DNA of 64,000 nt from Kutzneria sp. CA-103260 (GCF_018263855.1 NZ_CP073318.1:7688001-7752000), one strand, 5' to 3'; positions 17,381 to 26,157 are shown, counted from the first letter of the stretch. The notes: generated by a model not told the origin, from the letters alone. Program-made: numbers and translations.

Positions 17381-18307
17381 TCACAACGCCGATGTGGCCG
17401 AGCGGTCTCCAGACAGGTCGTGAATCCGGCCTTGGACGGGCCGATCGAGGCCGGCGGCGCGACCGCCGTATCCGACCAGCAGCAGACCGATCATGGTGAG
17501 CCCGAAACTTGGCAGGCCCATCACCAGAATGATCGCGAGATGCAGGCTCACACCGGCCAGCAGCGCCGCGAGTCGCAGCCGCCACGGCCCGACGCTGCCC
17601 ACGGCGACGAACAGCTGCAACGCGATGACCGACCACGAGAGGACCCGTATCAGCAGACCCCACTGCGTCAGATCGAGGATCACCGGCCAGGACTGGGTCG
17701 GAATTCCGAACTCCTGGTCATTGAAGACGTAGTACATCCCGGCGCCGTGCCGCCAGGCCGGATCGGAGATCTTCGAAACGGCCGCGACGAGGTAGACGAT
17801 GAGCACCTGAAGGCGAATCACCATGTGTGCCGCGAACGCGCTGCCCCGCCAACCGGGCGAGGGTGGGTGGCGCGGTTTCCCCCACTGCCACACACGATCG
17901 TCCCCGAGGCAGATCGGGATGACCAGCAGGGTGGCGATCATCGCCGCGCCGTCGCCGCCGTTCGGGGTGAGCAGCGACGAGAACAGGCTGAACGTGACAT
18001 ACCAGTGCGGGACACAGGTCCAACGCGGCCGATATCCCGACGCGACCAGCAGTAGGACGACGACCGACAACACCCGGGCCAGCAGCGTCGCGTGCGTGGT
18101 GGCGGCGCTGACGCACCACAGCGAGATCGAACCGATCGCCGTGCAGCGCGGTGCGTCGCTGAACAGGCCGGCGTCGGCGGTGAACAGCAACTCGGACAGG
18201 GTGGCGACGGCGATCAGGCTGCGCCCGGCGGCCAGCGGACGGGTGCGGGATTCCCATCGCAGCGCCAACCCCGGCAGCGAGCGCCAGCGGCTGGTCAGCC
18301 GGCGCAT
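17381..18307 (-). CDS. sdpB: SdpB-family (HTTM-domain) membrane protein
   Basis: A 308-residue polytopic membrane protein with about six to eight hydrophobic segments. The recognisable family core includes RPLAAGRSLIAVATLSELLF at the start, a PHWYVTFSLFSSLLTPNGGD loop, the VIRLQVLIVYLVAAVSKISDP segment followed by WRHGAGMYY, and a C-terminal SLHLAIILVMGLPSFGLTMI. In Bacillus subtilis SdpB works with SdpA to mature the SdpC toxin into the SDP peptide. The start overlaps the end of the sdpA-like gene by 13 bases. It is the last gene before the operon terminator. SdpC and the immunity protein SdpI are not encoded nearby. Another HTTM-family role is possible, but the SdpA neighbour supports the assignment. 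Confidence 0.78.
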   Translation of the reverse strand: MRRLTSRWRSLPGLALRWESRTRPLAAGRSLIAVATLSELLFTADAGLFSDAPRCTAIGSISLWCVSAATTHATLLARVLSVVVLLLVASGYRPRWTCVPHWYVTFSLFSSLLTPNGGDGAAMIATLLVIPICLGDDRVWQWGKPRHPPSPGWRGSAFAAHMVIRLQVLIVYLVAAVSKISDPAWRHGAGMYYVFNDQEFGIPTQSWPVILDLTQWGLLIRVLSWSVIALQLFVAVGSVGPWRLRLAALLAGVSLHLAIILVMGLPSFGLTMIGLLLVGYGGRAAGLDRPVQGRIHDLSGDRSATSAL

Positions 18308-18903
18308 GCCAGGTCCACGATCGCGATCTTGTCGACGCGGCGCCGGGCGGCCGGCGGATCACCGCCGGTCATCGGGACCGGGTGGGTGCCGGCGAAGGCG
18401 GTGAGGCCGCACAGCCCGGCCCGGTGCGAGCCGTTCGGCAGCCGGAACGGGTGCTCGATCACGGACCGGCTCGCGCAGCCGCTCGGGTCGGCGCGGCCGC
18501 ACTCGTGCCAGTACTGGTCCGGAACCTGGACGGCCAACTGGAAGAGCTCGGCCAGGCGGACGTCGCCGGACCGGTCCAGGCCCGCCAACTGGTCGGTCCA
18601 CGACATCCGCTGCGTCAGCGGGTTCGGCGCCACCCCGGCCGGGCCGACGGGATAGGCCATGATCACCTGCTTGTCGGCGAGTCCGACGAAGAAGGACCAG
18701 CCCTCGGGCCACAGCATCCGGTAGGACACGAGCCGGGCCCGAGCCCCCTCGGGGTCCACCACGCCGGCCAGTTGCGTCACGCCGGCCAACAGCAGGCCGA
18801 CAAGCATCATGGTGGCCGTCACCACGAGCCCCCGAGACGCGGCCCGCCACTCATCCGAGCTCGGATCGGTGGTGGCAGCGGGCACCGTCGGGGGCTGTGG
18901 CAT
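18295..18903 (-). CDS. sdpA: SdpA-family antimicrobial peptide system protein
   Basis: A 202-residue protein with a single N-terminal TM segment (about residues 27-48) and an extracytoplasmic domain. Family-like features are YRMLWPEGWSFFVG, corresponding to the PQGWxFFT region of SdpA proteins, and a C-terminal CGLTAFAGTHPVPM, corresponding to their cysteine and xPVPW region. The ectodomain has further cysteines (HECGR, SGCAS, LACAG). SdpA is required with SdpB for maturation of SDP-type toxins. Its ATG overlaps the stop of the upstream small gene (TGATG) and its end overlaps sdpB, so the three genes should be translated as one coupled unit. Confidence 0.75.
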   Translation of the reverse strand: MPQPPTVPAATTDPSSDEWRAASRGLVVTATMMLVGLLLAGVTQLAGVVDPEGARARLVSYRMLWPEGWSFFVGLADKQVIMAYPVGPAGVAPNPLTQRMSWTDQLAGLDRSGDVRLAELFQLAVQVPDQYWHECGRADPSGCASRSVIEHPFRLPNGSHRAGLCGLTAFAGTHPVPMTGGDPPAARRRVDKIAIVDLACAG

Positions 18904-19109
18904 CAGAAAGCTCCAACGGGCGGGTAGTCCCTGGCAGGATCGCTCGGCCCGACGAGGGCCTCGTTCGGGTGCAGGATCTGGACGACGTGGTTGGCCGGCA
19001 CGACCACGACACCGGGCGATCCGGGGTCGAACTCGCCGATCAACACCGTGGCCCCGAAAATGGCTATCGGCACCGCAACGGCGAGCGGCACAAGGTATTT
19101 GGTTTTCAT
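18903..19109 (-). CDS. Small one-TM peptide leading the Sdp-like operon; candidate precursor
   Basis: A 68-residue product beginning MKTKYLVPLAVAVP. A TM or signal-anchor helix covers residues about 4-22, leaving about 44 external residues with a hydrophobic PGVVVVPANHVVQI stretch and ending DYPPVGAF; there is no cysteine. The ATG at 19109 follows a GGGGGGAAGA site; an ATG at 19130 preceded by AGAGG would add seven residues. The stop overlaps the sdpA start. In Bacillus the operon is sdpABC with a precursor of about 200 residues and a 42-residue mature toxin with a disulfide. Here this small peptide takes the first place. Precursor, immunity or accessory protein are all possible; I do not recognise a family. 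Confidence 0.6.
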   Translation of the reverse strand: MKTKYLVPLAVAVPIAIFGATVLIGEFDPGSPGVVVVPANHVVQILHPNEALVGPSDPARDYPPVGAF

Positions 19110-19165
19110 TCTTCCCCCCGTTTTACCCATTCACAAAACCTCTAAAGGAAACCGTACCAGGACCA

Positions 19166-19198
19166 CTACTCGTCCGCTACTCGTTCCTACTGTAAGCT
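19166..19198 (+). promoter_or_regulatory. Direct repeats and -10 of the SARP gene promoter (predicted SARP site)
   Basis: The octamer CTACTCGT occurs at 19166-19173 and 19177-19184, an 11-bp period; a degenerate third copy (CTACTGT) starts at 19187. The second copy ends eight bases before TAAGCT (19193-19198), a good -10. Heptamer-like repeats phased at 11 bp, the last 8 bp from the -10, are the known arrangement of SARP-activated promoters. This suggests autoregulation and perhaps control of the divergent Sdp-like operon. Confidence 0.6.
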
Positions 19199-19269
19199 GG
19201 CGACGACTGCCGCCGCACCGGGTCGACGACCGGCCACACCGAGGTTGCCAACCAGCTGAGGGGACGGAC

Positions 19270-22200
19270 ATGCACTTCCTCGTCCTCGGTCCGCTCGAGG
19301 TGCGCGCATCGGGAAAACAGGTCCGCGTTGACGGTTCCCGGCAACGAAGGCTGCTGGCGATCCTTCTGCTCAATGCCAATCACACGGTCACCGTCGAGCG
19401 ATTGGCCCAGGAACTCTGGGCCGATCCACCGCAGTCGGTGCGCCAACAGATCCACAACGCGATTGCCAGCCTGCGGCGCACGCTCGGAGCGGCGTTCACC
19501 GACCTGCGCATCACGACGACCGACGCCGGCTACGAGTTGGGCATCCCCGAGTCGTGGATCGACCTGCACGAATTCGGGCGACTGACGCAGCTCGCCCGAC
19601 GCGCGGAGGCCGACGGCCGGCTCGAGGAAGCGGTGACCCACCTGACCTCGGCGCTCGGGCTCTGGCGGGGCGCGCCCCTGCTCGGCCTGGACAGCCCGCT
19701 GATCTCGAGCACCGCGACCGCGCTGGACGAGCAGCGGCTGGCCGCCGTCGAGTCACGGATCAGCCTGCGGCTGCGGATCGGCCAGGCCGACTCGGTCATC
19801 GGCGAGCTCCGGGAACTGGTGGACGAGCACCCGTACCGGGAATCGTTGCGCGCCAGCCTGATGACCGCGCTGTACCGGACCAGCCGGCAGGCCGACGCCC
19901 TCGACGTGTACGAGCAGGGCCGGCGATTGCTGGCCGACGAGCTCGGTATCGACCCGGGGCCGCAGATTCGCGAGCTCCACGCGAAGATCCTCAGCGGCAC
20001 GCCGGAGCAGCCAGGGCCGGACGCGGTCGAGCCGTCCCCGATGGACGCGCCGCCGCCGGCCCACCGCTTCCTGCCCAACGACACCAGGGACTTCTCGGGC
20101 CGGTCGGCCGAGCTGGACCGGCTGCTCGCGGACGCCCAGGAGGCCGGCCCGTCCGCGCTGGTCATCTCGGCGATCAACGGCATGGGCGGCATCGGCAAGA
20201 CCACGCTGGCCGTGCGGCTGGCCCACCAGCTCGCCGACGAGTACCCGGACGGGCAGTTCTTCCTCGACCTGCACGGCTTCACCCTCGGCATGGAACCGGT
20301 CAGCCCGGCGCGGGCGCTGGAGACGCTGCTGCAGGCGGCCGGCACGGCGTCGGAACTCGTCCCGCTGGGGCTGGACGGCCGGGCGGCGCGGTGGCGGGCC
20401 CACATGGCCGGCAAGCGAGCACTACTGATCCTCGACAACGCGGTGGACGCGGCCCAGGTGCGGCCGCTGCTGCCCGGCACGTCCGGGATTCTCGTGGTGG
20501 TGACGAGCCGCCGCCGGCTCACCTCGCTCGAAGGCGCGGTCTCGGTGTCGCTGGACCTCATGCCGGCGCAGGACGCCATCACCCTGTTCACGCGGATCGC
20601 CGGGGCCAACCGGACGGCGACCGAACCAGCGGCGGTGGCGACCGCGGTGGAACTGTGTGGTCGGCTGCCGCTGGCGATCCGGATCGCGGCCGCCCGCCTG
20701 CGTGACCGTCAGAGCTGGACGGTGGCGGACCTGGTCTCGCGCCTCGAGGACCAGAAGCGTCGCAGCCGGCTGCTCGACGTCGGCGACCGCAACGTGATGG
20801 CCGTGCTCAAGGTGTCGCACCGATACCTCCAGCCGATGCCGCAACGTTTGTTCCGGCTGCTCCACCTGCACCCGGGGCCGGACTTCGACGCGCGGGCCGC
20901 CGCCGCGCTCGGCGGGCTCGACGTGCCGGACGCCGAGGACGCGCTGGAGATGCTGCTGGACGACAACCTGCTGCGGCAGGAGACCTCCGGCCGGTACTAC
21001 TTCCACGACCTCGTCCGGGACTGCTCGCGTGAGCTGAGCGAAGAGTTCGACTCCGCCGAGGAGCGGAAACGAGCCCGGTTCCAGCTGGTGGACCACTACC
21101 TGCATGCGAGTCTGGCCTGGTGCGAGCACTTCCAGGGCGGGCTGCGCCGGGTGCTCACCGGCCTCGGGCCGGCGCCGGAGACGGTGGACGTCGCGGACGC
21201 CCAGCGGGATCCGATGGGCGCGCTGGCGGCGGAGTACGAGAACATCGCGGCGATCTCCCAGCTCGCCGCCGAGCACGGCTGGCACCGCCACGCCTGGCAG
21301 CTGGCCTGTGTGCTCCACCCGTATCTCCGGTCACGCAACTTCGACCGGCACGCCCGCCGGATATTCGAGCGGGGAATCCAGGCGGCTCAGGCCGACGACA
21401 ACATCCGCGGCGAGGCCGCCTGCCGGTACGGCCTCGTGCAGGTGTGTCAGGCGCGCGGCGAGAAGGCCGAGGCGCGGCAGCAGTGCGAGCACGCCATCCG
21501 GCTGAGCCGGCAGGTCGGCGACGAGGAGGGCGAGGCGGAGCAGCTGTCGGTCCTGGGCGCCCTGCACTACGCGGACAACGAGTTGGGCGAGGCCCACGAC
21601 AACTTCCGCCTGGCGGAGATTATCTCCAGGCGCGCCTCGGCACCCGCCTCGCGCCAGGCGATCGTGAACAACCTGGGCGTCATCTGCCGGGAGACGGGCC
21701 GGCTCGACGAGGCACTGGTCCTGTTCGAGGAGGCCCTGTCGGCCGCGCGATCCTCGGCCGACCGCCGGGACCAGGTGGTCTACGTGCAATGGAACATCGC
21801 CACGGTGCACCACATGCGGGGCGACCACGCCATGGCCCTCAAGTTGTTCGACCAGGAACTCGACGCCAGCGTCGAGCTGAAGTTCGAGCGCGGTGAGGCG
21901 CTCGCCCGACTGGGGCTGAGCGACGTCAAGCGGTCGATCGGCGACCTGGACGGGGCGATCGCCGACGGCCGGCACGCACTCGCGCTGTCCCGGAAGTCCG
22001 GAGTACGCAACACCGAGTGCGAGGCCCTGCTGGCCCTCGGCGAGGCGATCTTCTGTCAGGGCGATCTGGACCGCGCCGCCGAGGTGTTCGAGCGGGCCCG
22101 GGAGCACGCCGAGGAGTACGACATGCCCCGGTTCCAGGCTCGCGCCCTTGAGGGGTTCGCCCACATCGCCCGGGCCGCCGGCGACGTCGAGCTGGCCGGC

Positions 22201-22329
22201 CGACGATGGACCGAGGCGATCTCCCTGTACCCCGCCGAGTTCGTCGAGGCTCAGTACGCGCGTGTCCACCTGGACTCCCTCGGTGACCCGACCGCGACCT
22301 GCTTCCGGTGCGCCACGACCGCTGTCTGA
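19270..22329 (+). CDS. Large SARP-family regulator (winged helix, BTAD, NB-ARC, TPR)
   Basis: A 1019-residue transcription activator like AfsR. Residues 1-92 form an OmpR-type winged helix (MHFLVLGPLEVR, AGYELGIP); about 98-245 is the bacterial transcriptional activation domain ending DELGIDPGPQIRELHAKIL. The NB-ARC ATPase has the P-loop GMGGIGKTT at about 303-311 and the GLPL-like GRLPLAIRIAA near 465. A helical region and several TPR repeats occupy about 690-990, with NNLGVICRETGRLDEALVLFEEAL a clear unit. The ATG at 19270 is preceded by GAGGGGAC; a longer frame upstream crosses the promoter and is rejected. It diverges from the Sdp-like operon and is its most likely regulator. Effector ligands of the TPR/ATPase part are unknown. 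Confidence 0.92.
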   Translation: MHFLVLGPLEVRASGKQVRVDGSRQRRLLAILLLNANHTVTVERLAQELWADPPQSVRQQIHNAIASLRRTLGAAFTDLRITTTDAGYELGIPESWIDLHEFGRLTQLARRAEADGRLEEAVTHLTSALGLWRGAPLLGLDSPLISSTATALDEQRLAAVESRISLRLRIGQADSVIGELRELVDEHPYRESLRASLMTALYRTSRQADALDVYEQGRRLLADELGIDPGPQIRELHAKILSGTPEQPGPDAVEPSPMDAPPPAHRFLPNDTRDFSGRSAELDRLLADAQEAGPSALVISAINGMGGIGKTTLAVRLAHQLADEYPDGQFFLDLHGFTLGMEPVSPARALETLLQAAGTASELVPLGLDGRAARWRAHMAGKRALLILDNAVDAAQVRPLLPGTSGILVVVTSRRRLTSLEGAVSVSLDLMPAQDAITLFTRIAGANRTATEPAAVATAVELCGRLPLAIRIAAARLRDRQSWTVADLVSRLEDQKRRSRLLDVGDRNVMAVLKVSHRYLQPMPQRLFRLLHLHPGPDFDARAAAALGGLDVPDAEDALEMLLDDNLLRQETSGRYYFHDLVRDCSRELSEEFDSAEERKRARFQLVDHYLHASLAWCEHFQGGLRRVLTGLGPAPETVDVADAQRDPMGALAAEYENIAAISQLAAEHGWHRHAWQLACVLHPYLRSRNFDRHARRIFERGIQAAQADDNIRGEAACRYGLVQVCQARGEKAEARQQCEHAIRLSRQVGDEEGEAEQLSVLGALHYADNELGEAHDNFRLAEIISRRASAPASRQAIVNNLGVICRETGRLDEALVLFEEALSAARSSADRRDQVVYVQWNIATVHHMRGDHAMALKLFDQELDASVELKFERGEALARLGLSDVKRSIGDLDGAIADGRHALALSRKSGVRNTECEALLALGEAIFCQGDLDRAAEVFERAREHAEEYDMPRFQARALEGFAHIARAAGDVELAGRRWTEAISLYPAEFVEAQYARVHLDSLGDPTATCFRCATTAV

Positions 22330-22393
22330 CCACATAGCGGGGACGAACCGTTACGCGGCAAGGAATGACGCGAACACGGCGAGCTGTCGACAC

Positions 22394-22434
22394 GAAGAAG
22401 GGGCGGAGGCCGAGACGGCTTCCGCCCCTTCTTC
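22394..22434. terminator. Bidirectional terminator between SARP and M14 genes
   Basis: A perfect 14-bp inverted repeat (22394-22407 with 22421-22434) with a 13-base loop lies between two convergent genes. Its outer bases (GAAGAAG and CTTCTTC) supply A-rich and T-rich sides for both directions. Confidence 0.85.
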
Positions 22435-22447
22435 TCGCCGGTTGGTA

Positions 22448-23851
22448 TCAGTGGTTCTGGTACGGCGCCTTGGCCTGCTGGGCGGCGTACACCAGGGCGG
22501 GCTGCATCTTGGGCCAGAAGAAGCTGGACTGGCACGAGTACTTGGGCAGGAAGCCGCTGCAGCCGCGGCCGGCGTTGTCGCCGACCTCGATGGTGAAGCT
22601 GGCCACGCCGAGCTTGTCGTAGGACCAGTCGTCGGTGCTGCCGGAGGCGTTGTAGAGCACCTGGCCGGCCTGGCCGTACGGGTAGCCGGTGAGCGAGCCG
22701 AGCTGCTTGCCGATGGCCCGCAGCGAGGCGTCGTTGCCGGTGTGCACGGTCGAGCTGTAGTCCCACGGGAAGATGACCACGCTGCCGTCGCTGTGCATCG
22801 TCATCATGATGCCCTTGGTGTCGGCCGGCGCCGGGTCGGTGACCCCGGTGCCGGTGCGACGGGCCGGCCACAGGTTGCGGAACAGCTTCTCCATCGAGGT
22901 GTTCTCGATCTCGGAGTCGGCCGCCGGACCCTTGTAGACCTCGCTGCACGGATCGGTGGACGTGCTCGCGCCGCCGAAGTGGGTGTTGTAGTTGCGGTTG
23001 AGGTCGACGCCGATCTGCCCGCCGAAGCCGCAGTTGCTGCCGTTGGCGTTGTCGGCGTTCTTGCGCTGCAGGTTGGGCGAGTCGCCGCCCTGCTGCACGA
23101 TGTCCACGCCGTCGGGGTTGGCGATCGGCACCACCCACATCTCGGTGGAGTTCAGCAGCGCGGTGATCGTGCTGTCGGTGCCGTAGCCGTTGACCAGGTA
23201 GTCGATCCACCGGTAGGCGACGTCGCCGGTGGTGATCTCCCGGGCGTGGATCTGGGCCATCAGGAAGAACCGGGGCTTGGCCGAGTTCGGGTTGAGGGCG
23301 CAGTCGCCGGCCTGCTTCTTGGTGATGCAGATGCCCTTGAGGTCGTAGCCGGCCTTGCCCTTGGACTTCAGCCAGGACTGGCCGTAGGTGAAGGTGGTGG
23401 CCAGGTCGGGGTGGGCCTGGGCGACCTGGTCCAGGTGCGCGTACTGGGCGTTGACCGTGTGGTAGCCGCCGTAGTACGTCTCGCCGGCGTCGGCCGCGGT
23501 CGGGTTGTTCGCGCTGCGCGGCTTGGGCGGCGCCCAGCTCGGCGGGTTCATCGCGGTCTCGGTGCTGGCGGTGAAGCCGGCCGCGCGCAGCCGGTCGCCC
23601 TCGGCGGCGGAGCCGAGCACGAACAGGTCGTTGCCGTCGCGCTCCTCCAGCACGTCGAAGCCGTAGGCGAACAGCTTCTCGGCGTTGGCCGACGCGCCGG
23701 TGACCCGGTACACGAAGGTCGGTTGGCTGGCTTGGGTGCTCTCGGACGCGGCCACGTTGTTGGTGGCCACGGCTTGGGGCAGCAACAGAACGGCCGCGGC
23801 GGCGATGGCCGCCGCGACGCCGCTGATCGGCAGGGGCAGACGCCGTGCCAT
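22448..23851 (-). CDS. Secreted M14 zinc carboxypeptidase
   Basis: A 467-residue exported protein. The signal peptide has MARRLPLPISG and a cleavage region near AVATNNVAAS. A pro-region of about 90 residues precedes the peptidase domain. The M14 zinc motif is QIHAREITTGD (HxxE, about residue 205), followed by VPIANPDGVD and DLNRNYNTHFGG with the third His ligand; the catalytic Glu is expected in SFTIEVGDN (about 428). Cysteines in the domain suggest disulfides. The enzyme probably removes C-terminal residues from external peptides. It ends at the bidirectional terminator shared with the SARP gene. Confidence 0.93.
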   Translation of the reverse strand: MARRLPLPISGVAAAIAAAAVLLLPQAVATNNVAASESTQASQPTFVYRVTGASANAEKLFAYGFDVLEERDGNDLFVLGSAAEGDRLRAAGFTASTETAMNPPSWAPPKPRSANNPTAADAGETYYGGYHTVNAQYAHLDQVAQAHPDLATTFTYGQSWLKSKGKAGYDLKGICITKKQAGDCALNPNSAKPRFFLMAQIHAREITTGDVAYRWIDYLVNGYGTDSTITALLNSTEMWVVPIANPDGVDIVQQGGDSPNLQRKNADNANGSNCGFGGQIGVDLNRNYNTHFGGASTSTDPCSEVYKGPAADSEIENTSMEKLFRNLWPARRTGTGVTDPAPADTKGIMMTMHSDGSVVIFPWDYSSTVHTGNDASLRAIGKQLGSLTGYPYGQAGQVLYNASGSTDDWSYDKLGVASFTIEVGDNAGRGCSGFLPKYSCQSSFFWPKMQPALVYAAQQAKAPYQNH

Positions 23852-23932
23852 GTGTCCTCCCGCAGGGTGTTGGGACCGACACGGAAGGTAGCGCCCGCGC
23901 TGTGACGGACATAACCCAACGAAGGGCGGGAA

Positions 23933-24994
23933 TCAGGCGGGTGTGACCTTCTTGACGTAGAGCAGCCGGTCGCCGGTCTCGATGGCGTCGGCCTCGGGGG
24001 CGTCGACCCGGTAGAGCACGCCGTTGCGGACCACGCCGAGCACGATGTCGGACAGGTGCCGGGGCGAGCCGCCGACCTCGCCGTCCTCCACGTCGCGCTC
24101 GGCGATGGCCAGGCCGACGTCGGGGGTGAGCAGGTCCTCGACCATGGCCACCACGCTCGGCGTGCTGGTCGCCATGCCGAGCAGCCGGCCGGCGGTCTCG
24201 CTGGACACCACCACCTGGTCGGCGCCGGACTGCCGGAGCAGGTGCTCGTTCTCCGCCTCCCGCACCGACGACACGATGTGGGCCTTGGGCGCCAGCTCGC
24301 GGGCGGTGAGGGTGACCAGCACGGCGGTGTCGTCGCGGTTGGTGGCCACCACCACCGCCCGGGCCTTCGGCACGCCGGCGACCCGCAGCACGTCGGAGCG
24401 GGTGCCCGAGCCGGTGACGGTGACCAGCTCACGGGCGGAGGCGGCCTCCAGCGCCGGCTTGGCCATGTCCACCACGACGATCTGCCCCGGCTCGACGCCC
24501 TCCCCGAGCAGGGCGGAGACCGCGGCGCGGCCCTTGGTGCCGTACCCGACGACGACCACGTGGTCGCGCACCTTCGACCTCCACCGTTGGATCTTGAACG
24601 ACTGCCGGGACCGCTCGGTGAGCAGTTCCAGCGTGGTGCCGACCAGCAGGATCAGGAACAGCACCCGCAGCGGCGTGATGACCAGGACGTTGACCAGCCG
24701 GGCGGCCTCGGTGACCGGCACGATGTCGCCGTACCCGATGGCGGTCAGCGAGACCGTCGAGTAGTAGAGGCAGTCCAGCACGCTGAGGCTGTGGCCGGGG
24801 ACGGCGTTGGCGTCCCGGTACCCGCCGCGGTCGAGGTAGACGACCACCACCGCGACCACCAGCGCCAGCAGCGCGAACAGCAGGCGGCGGACGATCGTGC
24901 GGATCGGGCTGATGCCGGAGGCCGGCATGCGCACCACGCCGACCAGGGCGTGTCCCGGCTGCCCGGCGAGGCCCTCGTCGCCGCTGCTACTCAT
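23933..24994 (-). CDS. Potassium channel with TrkA-N (RCK) domain
   Basis: A 353-residue two-TM potassium channel. TM1 is in the LLFALLALVVAVVVVYL segment, the pore loop carries the selectivity filter TAIGYGDIVP, and TM2 follows (LRVLFLILLVGTTLELL). The cytoplasmic RCK part has the Rossmann motif VVVGYGTKGRAAV with VVVDM at the end of the second strand, then a TrkA-C-like end. The ATG at 24994 is preferred over an upstream extension. The gene corresponds in position to mycobacterial Rv3200c, next to adnB, although here two small plus-strand genes lie between them. RCK domains gate the channel in response to nucleotides or ions. Confidence 0.92.
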   Translation of the reverse strand: MSSSGDEGLAGQPGHALVGVVRMPASGISPIRTIVRRLLFALLALVVAVVVVYLDRGGYRDANAVPGHSLSVLDCLYYSTVSLTAIGYGDIVPVTEAARLVNVLVITPLRVLFLILLVGTTLELLTERSRQSFKIQRWRSKVRDHVVVVGYGTKGRAAVSALLGEGVEPGQIVVVDMAKPALEAASARELVTVTGSGTRSDVLRVAGVPKARAVVVATNRDDTAVLVTLTARELAPKAHIVSSVREAENEHLLRQSGADQVVVSSETAGRLLGMATSTPSVVAMVEDLLTPDVGLAIAERDVEDGEVGGSPRHLSDIVLGVVRNGVLYRVDAPEADAIETGDRLLYVKKVTPA

Positions 24995-25161
24995 GCTGCC
25001 GCAGGGTAACGGGCGGGCCGGCCGGTGATCACCTCCCCCGCCTAGGTTAGTTTTCAACCGATCATGGGCACATCGTGGTAACTTCCCCACAATCTTCGGT
25101 TCGACCTGCTGAGACCCGCTTCACCTCGCCGCGAAGGGACTCGTCGTGCCACCCTCGGCCC

Positions 25162-25530
25162 ATGACATCCCCCCGTCCGGCGCTCGCGCTGGCCGCCCTG
25201 TTGGCCGCTGCGGGCGTGACCCATTTCGCCTATCCCGAGCCGTACGACCGGATCGTGCCGACGGCGCTGCCGGGCACGGCCCGGACCTGGACATATGTGT
25301 CCGGGGTGGCCGAACTGGCGGTGGCCGCCGCGGTCGCCGCGCCCCGCACCCGGCGGCTGGGCGGACTGGCCGCGGCCGCGCTGTTCACGGCCGTCTTCCC
25401 GGCCAACATCAAGATGGCCCTGGACGCCCGTGGCCGGTCCCGGGGCGAGCAGTTGGCCACTGTCGCCCGCCTTCCGCTCCAGGTTCCATTGGTGATCTGG
25501 GCGCTGCGAGTGAGCCGTTCGGCCGTCTGA
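25162..25530 (+). CDS. DoxX-like small membrane protein
   Basis: A 122-residue protein with four hydrophobic segments: LALAALLAAAGVTHFAYP, WTYVSGVAELAVAAAVAA, LGGLAAAALFTAVFPANIKMAL and a C-terminal LPLQVPLVIWALRV. The GVTHFAYPEPYDRIVP and FPANIKMALD motifs match the DoxX/MauE-like family of membrane proteins. The ATG at 25162 is used; a GTG 29 codons upstream gives an unlikely hydrophilic extension. It diverges from the K+ channel gene. Its role is not known; related proteins have been linked to thiol or oxidative stress handling. Confidence 0.75.
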   Translation: MTSPRPALALAALLAAAGVTHFAYPEPYDRIVPTALPGTARTWTYVSGVAELAVAAAVAAPRTRRLGGLAAAALFTAVFPANIKMALDARGRSRGEQLATVARLPLQVPLVIWALRVSRSAV

Positions 25531-25602
25531 GCCGTAGGTTTCCTGCAATTGGCCATCTGCAAGACCCTGTCGCCGCGGCGACCCTGACCATAGGATGATC
25601 GC

Positions 25603-26157
25603 GTGCAGTCGCGAACCCAGCACGCTGTGTCTGCCCTGGGATGGCAGGGCACAGTGATCTCGGATGTGGCCGTGCTCGGTCAGCGAGTGTCGGCGGTGGT
25701 TCGGCTGCGCGCTGACGTGCACCGCTGGCGCAGCGAGAACGGCTGGCCGCCGGCCCCGGACCCGTCCTGGTTCCACTCCTGGTTCGAGCCGGCGTTCCAC
25801 GACGTGGTCCCGGTGTCGGCCATCGAGCTGGTCGGCATCCTGGTCACCGAGTCGACCGTCGAACAGGCCCTGGAGGCCTGCGGCACCCTGATGACCCTCG
25901 CCCCGTGCGCCGTTCTGGTGCCCGAAAGTCCCGACTACGATCCGTGGCCGCTCATCGAGCTCGACTACTACGGCGTCGGACTGGTCCGGGCCGGGGACGA
26001 GGGCCCGGCCCGGGTCGAGGTCGCCCCCGAGGACCGGGCCAGCGAGTTCGGCCCGTCGCCGTTCAGCCGCTGGCTGCTCGAAGTGCTGTACGCGCACGTC
26101 ACGGCACCCGGTGCGGTGCTGCTCCAACACTGGGACGGCGCCGAGCAGCTGCCGTAG
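25603..26157 (+). CDS. Hypothetical 184-residue protein
   Basis: A GTG-started frame with clear codon bias. The protein is soluble and rich in Trp, Pro and acidic residues, with HRWRSENGWPPAPDPSWFHSW near residue 42 and a regular alpha/beta pattern after it (VSAIELVGILVTESTVEQAL, LIELDYYGVGLVRAG). There is no signal peptide or TM. I do not recognise it; it appears to be a conserved actinobacterial hypothetical. Its stop is 12 bases from the convergent adnB stop, so the two 3' ends nearly meet. Confidence 0.65.
   Translation: MQSRTQHAVSALGWQGTVISDVAVLGQRVSAVVRLRADVHRWRSENGWPPAPDPSWFHSWFEPAFHDVVPVSAIELVGILVTESTVEQALEACGTLMTLAPCAVLVPESPDYDPWPLIELDYYGVGLVRAGDEGPARVEVAPEDRASEFGPSPFSRWLLEVLYAHVTAPGAVLLQHWDGAEQLP

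Noticed and set aside
17107..17499. 130-codon plus-strand frame in the AT-rich stretch
   Set aside because: No codon bias, no ribosome site, and it crosses the sdp operon terminator and sdpB antisense.
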